Assembly: GCA_902801465.1 (NCBI GenBank)
Contig: CADCIH010000019.1
Location: forward strand, 1 to 64,000
DNA: 64,000 nucleotides
Direction: 5' to 3'
Source of the DNA: an uncultured Bacteroidia bacterium
GTDB taxonomy: Bacteria; Bacteroidota; Bacteroidia; Bacteroidales; F082
Shown here piece after piece: positions 34,317-42,469 of this stretch (position 1 is its first letter; the number at the start of each line of letters is the position of its first letter). Position numbers and translations under genes: made by a program. The notes under the pieces were generated by a model. That model was not told the origin of the DNA and ran no database searches. It worked only from the letters and a program-made list of their open reading frames with translations.

Positions 34317-35930
34317 TTATCTTACCATTACCACCTTGACCGAGTGGGTAATCTCACTCCTCGCCCGCCCGCACTGCACTCGTATGGTGGAAGGACCGTC
34401 GTAGCTGATCTTGCCCGATAGGGCCTTGCCTTGGGCAACGTATCTCTTGGTGCCTCTCCATGCGAAACAAGGCTTGGTAAACACCAGAAATGGATTTGCT
34501 TTTTTCTTCTCAATGAGAAACTGCCATTCGGCATCATCGACTCTGCAACGACCTGTGCCTCCATTGCCCACATGAATCACGGCGGACGGACTCTGTTTGG
34601 GCAGACGGACTACCTCATCAATTTGATTGCCCTCACTGTCATAGAACGTGAAGTTGCCTTTAAAGCAAAGCTTGCGGTTACGGATCATGGAGTGGATCAC
34701 TCCTATGATGTACAGAAGAATGAGCAAGAGAATGATGACCGTAGCCACGAAAGAAAGGAAGAAAGTGAACAGCCAACGGCTTTCGCTTTTCTTGGTGTTG
34801 GGAAGGGGCTTCTTGACCCCCAGGTTGGTGAGCTCGTCGTCGTAAGGCGTAGGCAGGAGAATGCCCAAATTAAGTGTATCATTCAACTGATGGAATCCGA
34901 TATCACCATGTTTGATCTGACCCAAATCGAGATGCATGACCGAGTCACAAGTAACCGTGTAGTTCTCGGAATTGTTCTCAAACATAAAATCATCGCCCGA
35001 CAAGTAGGTAGAGTCGATTCGCATCCTAGGATAGAGTTTGCTAGGCTTCCAATGGATGTCGGCGGTCACATTCCCGTCGATATCGGTCTTGGTCTCCAGC
35101 CGGATGGGACTCATGCGGTTTTCGTTGTCGATGATAGCCTTCAGTTTGGTCACCATGATGTCGCGCTTGAGTTGTTCGAACCATTGTCCGATCATCACGC
35201 CGGGATTGGTGAGGGGAACAATCTCCAGTCCGCCGCCTTCTTCAGGAAACACTTGGTTTTTCAGCTGAGGCAGGCAATAACCAGGTTTTGATTCATCAAC
35301 GGGAAGACGCAAGGCAACACAACGTGTATAGATTCCGTTGGTGGCAGCAGCGATCTCATCGTGGAGCCGCTCTATCTCATCGGATCTAAGTTTACGTTCG
35401 GCGGGGTTCTCGCCCTTGACATCGTTTCTGAAGTCAGTCAGCAGGATCACCACATTCACTTTATAATCCCTGTTGTTTTGCAACACCTTGGCAATGGTGC
35501 TGATCACCTTGGGGATATCAGTGTGATTCTTGAATTCCTGTGAGTAGGACGGATCGGTGTATAGGGTTTGAATGTTTTTGTGCAAGGCTTCCCTGACCTC
35601 CGAGTTAATGACGCCACAAAAGCTCAGCATGTTCGGCAAAGCTTCGGTACCGAAAGGGATGACATCCACGCGGTCGCCATCGGGTAAAGCCTGGATGAAG
35701 GGCCTTAAGGCCTTTACGACATCTTCGCTGTATTGTTTCATCGTGCCTGACACATCCACGGCGAACACATAGTGGGCAGGATATCTCATCAGTTCCTCAC
35801 GATAAAGTTCTGTCAACTGGGGATAAACTTGTTCTAGATAGGCCAAGGAGGACTGTTGTTGGGCCATCAAAGATGATGTGCCCCATACCATCATGGCCAC
35901 TAAGAGAAAACACTTAGAAAACGATTTCAT
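34317..35930 (-). CDS. Signal-peptide VWA-domain protein with C-terminal membrane anchor and cytosolic tail
   Basis: 537 residues. Signal peptide (cleavage near residue 23, LMAQ), then a von Willebrand factor A domain with a MIDAS-like DVSGT (Asp59, Ser61, Thr63; DxSxT instead of the usual DxSxS) and VNVVILLTDFRND. A membrane segment at ~387-413 is followed by ~120 cytosolic residues of beta-rich sequence (KGNFTFYDSEGNQ, VGNGGTGRCRV) that could bind the tubulin-like protein. It could sense or bind a periplasmic ligand through Mg2+ and signal inward. It lies 12 nt after the lipoprotein gene and 27 nt before the tubulin-like gene. Confidence 0.78.
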   Translation of the reverse strand: MKSFSKCFLLVAMMVWGTSSLMAQQQSSLAYLEQVYPQLTELYREELMRYPAHYVFAVDVSGTMKQYSEDVVKALRPFIQALPDGDRVDVIPFGTEALPNMLSFCGVINSEVREALHKNIQTLYTDPSYSQEFKNHTDIPKVISTIAKVLQNNRDYKVNVVILLTDFRNDVKGENPAERKLRSDEIERLHDEIAAATNGIYTRCVALRLPVDESKPGYCLPQLKNQVFPEEGGGLEIVPLTNPGVMIGQWFEQLKRDIMVTKLKAIIDNENRMSPIRLETKTDIDGNVTADIHWKPSKLYPRMRIDSTYLSGDDFMFENNSENYTVTCDSVMHLDLGQIKHGDIGFHQLNDTLNLGILLPTPYDDELTNLGVKKPLPNTKKSESRWLFTFFLSFVATVIILLLILLYIIGVIHSMIRNRKLCFKGNFTFYDSEGNQIDEVVRLPKQSPSAVIHVGNGGTGRCRVDDAEWQFLIEKKKANPFLVFTKPCFAWRGTKRYVAQGKALSGKISYDGPSTIRVQCGRARSEITHSVKVVMVR

Positions 35931-35942
35931 AATTGCATTTGT

Positions 35943-37160
35943 TTAAACGATAGTTGTCTTAAGCACATCGAAAACAATGATCAAAGTGCCTTCTTGGTTG
36001 AGGGTGATCTCGTACCCCGGGTGATAATAGGACTCACCGAAACTTACACCGGGTTCCTCGGGATCATATTGCCCTTTAAAATGCAGGGTGGATTGGGAAT
36101 CGTAGGTGTCTTCGTAGATCTCGTTGCAGATTGACTTGGCCTCTTCCTTATAGGCATAGGCATCGGCGTAAGGCACGTTCTCAATCTTTATGGTGATGCC
36201 GCAAACATGGTCGAAAGCCCTCCAGGTATAACGGCGGCCTATCTCCATGTCATGGATGGCACCTTGGCCATGATACACCTTCAGCCAACCATCGAGCGAG
36301 CGCGGATACTCGTCGGTGAGCCATTCGTCGGCCTGCTTATGATAACCCCTAATGCAGGTGTTCAATTCCGGCTTAGGCAGTGAAGGACCGTAAAGCTCAT
36401 AGATTTTGGCGTAGGTCTCTTCAAAAGTACCGGCAGGATAGTAATGCATCAACTGATGCTCCACATGGTTGGTCACGGAGTTGAGCATGCCCAAGTTGAC
36501 ATAGTAAAGGCACTGCCAGTGTTCATCCACATAAAAATGGTGGCCTTCATTGTTATAGTGAGTGACAGGGATGCCACAGATGGTAGTATCATAGACCTGT
36601 CCCCAATTGTCAAGGAAAGTATCATAGTTATAGGCCCGACGACTCATCGCCATCACCGTGTTGAGGATGCCTTCGGAAGCCTTAAGGCCAAAGTTGTAAG
36701 GCGGGTCGCCACCTTCGCCAGCCGCCAGTGTGATACCCTTGTACATGGCTGTACGGTCGAGGAACTCATGCTGGTCGTAGTATTGGATCTTCCCTTCGTT
36801 GGTAATCTCGCCAAAGAAGCTGAAGGCCGAGGTCTTGTTGTCGGTAGCATAAAAGCCGTAATAAATGGCGGATCCGATAATGTTGGTATGGTCAGGATCG
36901 ATATAATCGATGTCCTTCAACCAGAACACACCGCCATCGGTACTCTTGGCCAGCACAGCGCTATGTCCAAAAGTCTCGGAGAGCTTGAATTCGTAGATAC
37001 CTGGAGCCATCGCATCGACAAGGTCGCCGGCATAGGCATGCTTGGTGAAGTTGGGACAGCCTTCCGGGAAGCCGTCGGGATGACCGCTTTTCCCACAGGA
37101 GGCGAAACAACTCAACAGCACCGCCATGGCGCCGATGAGGAAAAATCGTGTGGTTTTCAT
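35943..37160 (-). CDS. Lipoprotein of unknown function, first gene of the tubulin-like operon
   Basis: 405 residues from the ATG at 37160. Lipoprotein signal (MKTTRFFLIGAMAVLLSC, Cys18 or Cys22). The mature part is rich in Tyr, Trp and His (EGHHFYVDEHWQCLYYVN, HQLMHYYPAGTFEETYAK) with paired cysteines, but matches nothing I recognise. No acidic surface-export signal follows the cysteine, so it probably faces the periplasm. The open frame extends to 37205, but the promoter box lies at 37184-37191, so the internal ATG is the start. It leads the six-gene unit and may be its outer-membrane or periplasmic contact. Confidence 0.7.
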   Translation of the reverse strand: MKTTRFFLIGAMAVLLSCFASCGKSGHPDGFPEGCPNFTKHAYAGDLVDAMAPGIYEFKLSETFGHSAVLAKSTDGGVFWLKDIDYIDPDHTNIIGSAIYYGFYATDNKTSAFSFFGEITNEGKIQYYDQHEFLDRTAMYKGITLAAGEGGDPPYNFGLKASEGILNTVMAMSRRAYNYDTFLDNWGQVYDTTICGIPVTHYNNEGHHFYVDEHWQCLYYVNLGMLNSVTNHVEHQLMHYYPAGTFEETYAKIYELYGPSLPKPELNTCIRGYHKQADEWLTDEYPRSLDGWLKVYHGQGAIHDMEIGRRYTWRAFDHVCGITIKIENVPYADAYAYKEEAKSICNEIYEDTYDSQSTLHFKGQYDPEEPGVSFGESYYHPGYEITLNQEGTLIIVFDVLKTTIV

Positions 37161-37183
37161 GATTTTACGAAGTTTAGTCTTTG

Positions 37184-37191
37184 CAAAGATA
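37184..37191 (-). promoter_or_regulatory. -7 promoter box for the six-gene tubulin-like operon
   Basis: TATCTTTG (minus), 23 nt before the ATG at 37160, with a TTTG (-33-like) about 18 nt further upstream at 37214-37217. All six genes down to 24099 follow with gaps of 27 nt or less and no internal promoter box was seen. Confidence 0.7.
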
Positions 37192-37229
37192 ATGGTTTTT
37201 TCCAATTATCAAACCGTTTGTGCAAATCT

Positions 37230-37403
37230 TCACTTCTTCTTTCTTCCCGACTTTCTTAAAGCTTCAGCAATAATCCACTGGAGTTGCCCGTTGACAGAAC
37301 GAAATTCGTCGGCAGCCCACTTCTCCACCGCCTCCATGGTTTCAGCATCCACGCGAAGCAGAAAAGTCTTGGTGTTGGCGCTATTTTCCTTCTCCTTTGC
37401 CAT
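37230..37403 (-). CDS. Arc/ribbon-helix-helix-type small DNA-binding protein
   Basis: 57 residues. The strand KTFLLRVDAETMEAVEKWA followed by FRSVNGQLQWIIAEALRK matches the ribbon-helix-helix pattern of Arc-like repressors: a beta strand, then two helices with the conserved N-G-Q-L-x-x-I-I core. Basic C-terminus (SGRKKK). It starts 2 nt after the CPBP protease stop, so it ends the SPFH-PH-CPBP unit, and lies directly upstream of the tubulin-like operon promoter (46 nt from its stop to the -33-like element region). It could autoregulate its own unit or control the neighbouring promoter. Confidence 0.8.
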   Translation of the reverse strand: MAKEKENSANTKTFLLRVDAETMEAVEKWAADEFRSVNGQLQWIIAEALRKSGRKKK

Positions 37404-37405
37404 AG

Positions 37406-38314
37406 TTATCGGTCTAACGACTCACCCAGGGTCATCGAAAAGATGTAATCCTTGGCAATGTAATTATCATAGATCCAGAGGCACAGAATAGTCACACCCA
37501 TGGTGATGAAACCAGCCAAACCCGTCATGCCATTCAAGAAATCGTTGCCGCCCAAAGTGAAATAAATGACTGTTCCGGCCAAGGCATTGATAGTCCCATG
37601 GAGAATCGCAGCCACAATCATCGATTTAGTCTTAAGGACGAAATACAATTCAATGACTCCCAACAGGATACACATTACCACCATCATCAAGACACCCCAT
37701 TGCGGTTCGTTCGGATAGTTATGGCCCATCAGGATAAGTGGGAAATGCCAAATGCCCCACACGATGCCGATGAACAAGGCGGCTGGCCAGAATTTCTTTT
37801 CCTTTAAGGCATGTACAAGATAGTTGCGCCAACCATATTCCTCACCGAAGGCAGCAATAGCATTGATAGTGATGCCCGCCAACAAACCGCTGAAAACGAC
37901 GGAAACCGCCATGAGCCATGCAGGGAGTTGTCCCATTTGTTCACGCACCATATCCCGCTGGTCTTCTGGGATATTGTATTGGTTGATCAGTTGTTCGGCA
38001 TTGTACGTCAACTCCACGCCAGGCATCAGACCGTTGACGAGTATACACAGGAAAACCATCGCCACAGGAAGCAGCCAAGCTACCAGCCAAGGTCCTCTAA
38101 TCTTGAAGTTGACCAAACCCGTATGGTTGAATTTTTCCTTGTCGATAGCCTGCAAAACAAGAGCGGTAATCATCGGGAAAAACATATAAATGGACGAAAA
38201 CACCATCAGTCCCATGGGTGTATCCGCTCCCATGCCGAAGCCCCAGTGGGCCACGGCAAACATCGCCCAGCTGAACAGGCAGACGATGATTGAAAATCTT
38301 ATGGCTTTTTTCAT
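37406..38314 (-). CDS. CPBP-family intramembrane metalloprotease (CAAX protease-like)
   Basis: 302 residues with about eight membrane segments. The three family motifs are present: EEYGWR (EExxxR), WGIWHFPLILMGH (FxxxH) and HGTIN, which form the active site inside the membrane. Bacterial members cleave membrane or secreted peptides, and some mature bacteriocin-like peptides; no such peptide is evident here. Overlaps the upstream PH-like gene by 4 nt and is followed 2 nt later by the ribbon-helix-helix gene. Confidence 0.88.
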   Translation of the reverse strand: MKKAIRFSIIVCLFSWAMFAVAHWGFGMGADTPMGLMVFSSIYMFFPMITALVLQAIDKEKFNHTGLVNFKIRGPWLVAWLLPVAMVFLCILVNGLMPGVELTYNAEQLINQYNIPEDQRDMVREQMGQLPAWLMAVSVVFSGLLAGITINAIAAFGEEYGWRNYLVHALKEKKFWPAALFIGIVWGIWHFPLILMGHNYPNEPQWGVLMMVVMCILLGVIELYFVLKTKSMIVAAILHGTINALAGTVIYFTLGGNDFLNGMTGLAGFITMGVTILCLWIYDNYIAKDYIFSMTLGESLDR

Positions 38315-39102
38315 GGTTTCAATTCTTTTAATGTTTCAAACAATTCAACAGTCTTTTCTTTGTCCGAATAGTTCAAATAATACAGGTCCTCAGTTGTGCG
38401 CAATTGGATGTAAGGCGCCTTCTTATGGATGAAGAGCATACATTTGTCGCCATTACTGAATCGGAAATGCCCTTTAGCTTGGCTTCCCGTATCGGATCCA
38501 TTGGTGCGCATGGCAATGGGCGGCATCTCATCAAGCAAATCTACAGAAACAATGTCAGAAATTGGAATCTCGCGCCCGTATAGGCCTGAAATCTTAACCG
38601 TCTCCTCTCCCACCGTAATTCGGGTCGGACGGAAACTCAAGGCCAGCGTGAGAGCCGCAAGCACCACGATGACCCAAGCGAAGCCCCAAGCTATTCTGGC
38701 TGCCTTAGCGGATTTCACCAATTTACCGGATTTGTCACTGCCCAATGGCATTTCATCCCGCACAAACCTGATGTTGGATTTAGATTGGTCACGCCCAAAG
38801 GCATTGTACCGCTTCATGGCGATGGACAAAGGCACCATCATGGCGAGCACCAGCACCATCAACGTCACGCCACAGACATCTTCGTCGATGAGCTTGAGCA
38901 GATTTAGCGTGGCTGTGACCACCAACAGGAAACCCGTAATCCCCAAGATGATGGCGCAAGCCTTCTTCAGTCCTTCGATATCGACCAAGGCCTTGCGTTC
39001 TGGCGGCAGGTTCCCATAAGGATTGATTATATTCGGGTATTGGTAACATGCCCATGCCACCACTATCAGCACCAATCCCGTTGCCAAAACAGTATACCCC
39101 AT
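38311..39102 (-). CDS. DUF3784 membrane protein with C-terminal PH-like domain
   Basis: 263 residues. Two to three N-terminal membrane helices (DUF3784-like, 5-105) and another near 140-160, then a beta-rich PH-like domain (ITVGEETVKISGLYGREIPISDIVSVDLLDE). No catalytic motif. Probably part of a membrane microdomain unit with the SPFH protein. Lies 38 nt after the SPFH stop, across an AGATAA array, and overlaps the CPBP gene by 4 nt. Confidence 0.72.
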   Translation of the reverse strand: MGYTVLATGLVLIVVAWACYQYPNIINPYGNLPPERKALVDIEGLKKACAIILGITGFLLVVTATLNLLKLIDEDVCGVTLMVLVLAMMVPLSIAMKRYNAFGRDQSKSNIRFVRDEMPLGSDKSGKLVKSAKAARIAWGFAWVIVVLAALTLALSFRPTRITVGEETVKISGLYGREIPISDIVSVDLLDEMPPIAMRTNGSDTGSQAKGHFRFSNGDKCMLFIHKKAPYIQLRTTEDLYYLNYSDKEKTVELFETLKELKP

Positions 39103-39142
39103 AACTCTTAACTCTTATCTCTTATCTTTTATCTCTTATCTC
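39103..39142 (-). repeat. AGATAA short-unit array
   Basis: On the minus strand, tandem AGATAAGAG/AGATAAAAG units fill the whole gap between the SPFH stop and the DUF3784 start codon. Same unit type as 21475-21510 and 52339-52361. Confidence 0.6.
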
Positions 39143-40082
39143 AATAAAGGCTTCCCGTATTGACTACCGGTTGGGCCGACTCGTCTGCGCAGAGCACCAC
39201 CATCAGGTTGCTCACCATGGCCGCCTTGCGTTCCTCGTCGAGTTCGACGACGCCTTCGTCTTTCAGCTTGTCCAGGGCCATCTTGACCATCGACACGGCG
39301 CCTTCCACGATCTTCTCACGGGCTGAAATGATGGCGGCAGCTTGCTGGCGGCGCAACATCACCGCGGCAATCTCCGGCGAGTAGGCCAGATAATTGATGC
39401 GGGCTTCAAGCACTTCCAGGCCCGACATAGCCAGACGCTCGTTCAGTTTGGACAACAAAACGTCATTAATCTCCTTGCCGCCGGAACGAAGAGTCAACTC
39501 ATCGGCTTCAGCCTCGTTCTCATCGTAGGCATACATACCTGCCACCTCACGCAAGGCGGCGTCGCTCTGTACCTGGATAAAGCTCTCAAAAGCCCTCATG
39601 CGGTTGGAGACCGAAACCGTAGCGGTATTGCCTGCCGAGCCACCCGCCATGGTCTGTGAGTCAATCTCGAACATGGCCTTGTAGGTGTCCTTCAATCTCC
39701 AGACCAAGATTTGGCCAATCATGATGGGGTTACCCGTCTTGTCGTTCACCTTAATATTATCAGGGTTGAGGTTACGGGCACGCAACGAGACCTTCTTGGA
39801 AGTCATGAAAGGGTTGACCCAGTGGAAACCCGTCTTGGTGAACGTGCCTTTGTATTTGCCGAAGAACAGCATCACCATGGCCTCGTTGGGTTCCAGCTTA
39901 CGGAAGCCGATAGGAAAGATGACCGATATCAAAAAGCAGATCACCGAAAAAAGAGGAAAGATGGGATATTCCTCTGTGAAGGCCAAACCCACGACAGCCA
40001 CGGCCAGAATAGCAAATTCAATAAACAAAGCGACGAATCCATTCATCGCAAATCCTTTAAATTCAAATTCTTTTGTTTCCAT
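39141..40082 (-). CDS. SPFH/band 7 domain membrane protein
   Basis: 313 residues from the ATG at 40082 ([16 protein letters not shown]). Two N-terminal membrane segments (~15-65), then an SPFH/band 7 domain ([41 protein letters not shown]) and a helical Ala/Glu-rich tail ([19 protein letters not shown]) for oligomerisation. Such proteins scaffold membrane microdomains, often with proteases. The open frame reaches 40172, but the promoter box at 40116-40123 excludes that start. First gene of the SPFH-PH-CPBP-RHH unit. Confidence 0.9.
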   Translation of the reverse strand: METKEFEFKGFAMNGFVALFIEFAILAVAVVGLAFTEEYPIFPLFSVICFLISVIFPIGFRKLEPNEAMVMLFFGKYKGTFTKTGFHWVNPFMTSKKVSLRARNLNPDNIKVNDKTGNPIMIGQILVWRLKDTYKAMFEIDSQTMAGGSAGNTATVSVSNRMRAFESFIQVQSDAALREVAGMYAYDENEAEADELTLRSGGKEINDVLLSKLNERLAMSGLEVLEARINYLAYSPEIAAVMLRRQQAAAIISAREKIVEGAVSMVKMALDKLKDEGVVELDEERKAAMVSNLMVVLCADESAQPVVNTGSLY

Positions 40083-40115
40083 ATCTGATATTATTTTGAT
40101 ATTATTTTGATGTGG

Positions 40116-40123
40116 CAAAAATA
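40116..40123 (-). promoter_or_regulatory. -7 promoter box for the SPFH unit
   Basis: TATTTTTG (minus), 33 nt before the ATG at 40082, directly after the hydrogenase-operon terminator. Confidence 0.6.
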
Positions 40124-40172
40124 CAAAGATTTTTGAAAATGCAAGGATTTTTTTGTTTTTTTTCGAAAACAA

Positions 40173-40204
40173 AAAACCTCCGCCTCAAAGGAGGCGGAGG
40201 TTTT
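40173..40204 (-). terminator. Rho-independent terminator of the hydrogenase operon
   Basis: A perfect 14-bp stem (AAAACCTCCGCCTC / GAGGCGGAGGTTTT) with a 4-nt loop, followed on the minus strand by a T-rich run. It lies 27 nt after the stop of the NuoE-like gene. Confidence 0.9.
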
Positions 40205-40230
40205 GATCAGTATTCCTAATTAATATAGGA

Positions 40231-40707
40231 TCATTTGTATTCAGCGAGCACGTCCTTGACGCGATCGGGGGTCATACGGCCGTAGACCTTCTCACCGACT
40301 TCGATGACGGGGGCCAGACCGCAGGCGCCGACGCAGCGGAGGCAGTTCAAAGAGAACTTGCCGTCGGGAGTCACCTCGCCGACACCGATGCCCAGCTGAC
40401 GCTTCAGCTCGTCCAACACCTTCTCGGCACCACGCACGTAGCAGGCGGTACCCAAGCAAACGCTGATCGGGTGCTCACCTTTAGGAGTCATGGTGAAGAA
40501 CGAATAGAACGACACGATGCCATACACTCTTGAAACCGGAATGTTCAATTCCTTAGCCACGAGTTCCTGGACTTCTGCCGGCAGATAGCCGAACTCGCCC
40601 TGGACTTTGTGCAGCACGTTGATGACCTCACCCGGCTTGTTGCCGAACGACTTGCAGACGTCCTTGATGAAGTTGATCTTCGATTCTGATAATTTAATAA
40701 CTGCCAT
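40231..40707 (-). CDS. NuoE/HndA-like [2Fe-2S] subunit of the NADH-linked [FeFe] hydrogenase
   Basis: 158 residues, typical for this 24-kDa-type thioredoxin-fold subunit. Helical N-terminus (VINVLHKVQGEFGYLPAEVQ), then the [2Fe-2S] ligands in CLGTACYVRG and NCLRCVGACGLAP. It relays electrons between the NADH/FMN subunit and the catalytic subunit. Last gene of the operon, 31 nt after hydA, with AAAGGA upstream of the ATG. Confidence 0.93.
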   Translation of the reverse strand: MAVIKLSESKINFIKDVCKSFGNKPGEVINVLHKVQGEFGYLPAEVQELVAKELNIPVSRVYGIVSFYSFFTMTPKGEHPISVCLGTACYVRGAEKVLDELKRQLGIGVGEVTPDGKFSLNCLRCVGACGLAPVIEVGEKVYGRMTPDRVKDVLAEYK

Positions 40708-40738
40708 TGTATTTTTCCTTTCTATTGTTTACTGGTTA

Positions 40739-42449
40739 TTAATCCTCGCTGATCTCAACATGTTCCGACTTGTCGAAATAGTGGGTGTGCAGCAGTTCGT
40801 GTGACAGATGGCCGCAAGGCTCACCAAGATATTCCTTGTACAACTTGATGATTGAAGGATTCTCGTGTGACTTACGGATGGGTTTGCCAGCATCCTCGCG
40901 GTAGATGGCTTCCGTACGTTTCTTGATGATCTCGCTATTGCCATGGTGGTAGGGCTGACCAGCGCCGCCGACGCAGCCGCCGGGGCAGGCCATCACCTCG
41001 ATGGCGTGGAACTGTTCCTTGCCTTCGCGCACTCTCTCGAGGAGCTTGCGGGCGTTGCTCAGACCGTGGGCGATACCGATGTGGATCGGAGTGCCGTTGA
41101 AGTCAACCCAAGCGTCGCGGATACCTTCGATACCACGGAGTTCGGTGAAGTCGATCTTCGGGCAAGGTTTGCCGGTGAACACCTCGTAGGCGGTACGGGT
41201 AGCAGCCTCGATCACGCCGCCGGTGGCGCCGAAGATGACGGCAGCACCAGTGGATTCGCCGAGCGGGTCGTCGTAATCCTCTGAAGGCATATCCTTCAGG
41301 TCGAGGTTGAACTGCTTGATCAAGCGGGCCAGCTCGCGGGTGGTCAGCACGTAGTCGATATCGGGGTTACCGTCCTTGTAGAATTCCTTACGCTTGCTTT
41401 CGTACTTCTTGGCCAGGCAAGGCATGATGGAGACGACGACGAGGTCTTCTCTCTTGATGCCCATCTTCTCAGCCCAGTAATTCTTGGCGATGGCGCCGAA
41501 CATCTGCATGGGTGATTTGGCGGATGAAGGAACGTCGAGCATGTCGGGGAAGTTATGTTCGAAGAAGTTGACCCAGCCAGGGCAGCAGGAAGTCAGGATA
41601 GGCAGACGGACTGACTTGTCGCCTTCCATGAATCTCTTGATACGGCCGAGGAGCTCAGTGCCTTCCTCCATGATGGTAAGGTCGGCAGCGAAGTCGGTGT
41701 CGAACACATAGTCGAAGCCGAGGCGGCGCAGGGCAGCGGCCATCTGGCCGGTGACGATGGTGCCGGCGGGCATGCCGAACTCTTCACCGAGAGCCACACG
41801 GGTAGCAGGAGCTGTGTTGACGATGACGGTCTTCTTGGGATTGTTGATGGCAGCCATGACGTTGCGGGTGTCGTCCACCTCAGTCAAAGCACCAACGGGG
41901 CACACCTGGACGCACTGACCGCACATGACGCAAGGTGAGTCGACGAGGTCTTGCTCGAAGGCAGGAGCCACGACGGCGCTGAAGCCACGGTTGATGGCGC
42001 TCAGGGCGCCGACGGTCTGGACGTTGTTACACATGTTCTCGCAGCGGCGGCACATGACGCACTTGTCCATATCGCGAACGATGCTGGGTGACATGTCTTG
42101 GCGGTAGTGGCTCTGCTCGCCCTTGAAGGGGATGTCGCGGATGCCGAGGTACTGGGCCAGGCTCTGCAGTTCGCAGTTGCCGCTCTTGGCGCAGGTGAGG
42201 CAGTCGGTCGGGTGGTCGCTGAGGATCAGCTCGACGACGGTGCGACGGGCGTTGATGACGCGGGCGCTGTGGGTCAGCACTTCCATGCCTTCCACGCAGT
42301 CGGTGGCGCAAGCCGGGGCCAGGTTACGACGCGGACAGTTCAAAATAGCAAAGGGTAGGAATATGGATACCGGCCATGCGGGCGGCTTTAAGGATAGTAG
42401 TGCCTTCCGGGACCTGAATCTGTTTGTTATCAATTGTTACGTTAATCAT
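40739..42449 (-). CDS. [FeFe] hydrogenase catalytic subunit, disrupted near the N-terminus (deletion/frameshift)
   Basis: All H-cluster motifs are intact: [19 protein letters not shown] and [14 protein letters not shown], together with the His-ligated and ferredoxin-type clusters ([36 protein letters not shown]). From the ATG at 42449, behind a strong ribosome site, the frame reads [10 protein letters not shown]...IPTLCYF and hits TAA at 42324-42326 after 41 codons. The rest of the protein ([10 protein letters not shown] onward) is in another frame. The stretch that should join them, with two of the four [2Fe-2S] cysteines, is missing. So ~20 residues plus the frame are lost here, either a real mutation or an assembly collapse. 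Confidence 0.88.
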
Positions 42450-42469
42450 ACTTTTTCTCCTCCTCTATT

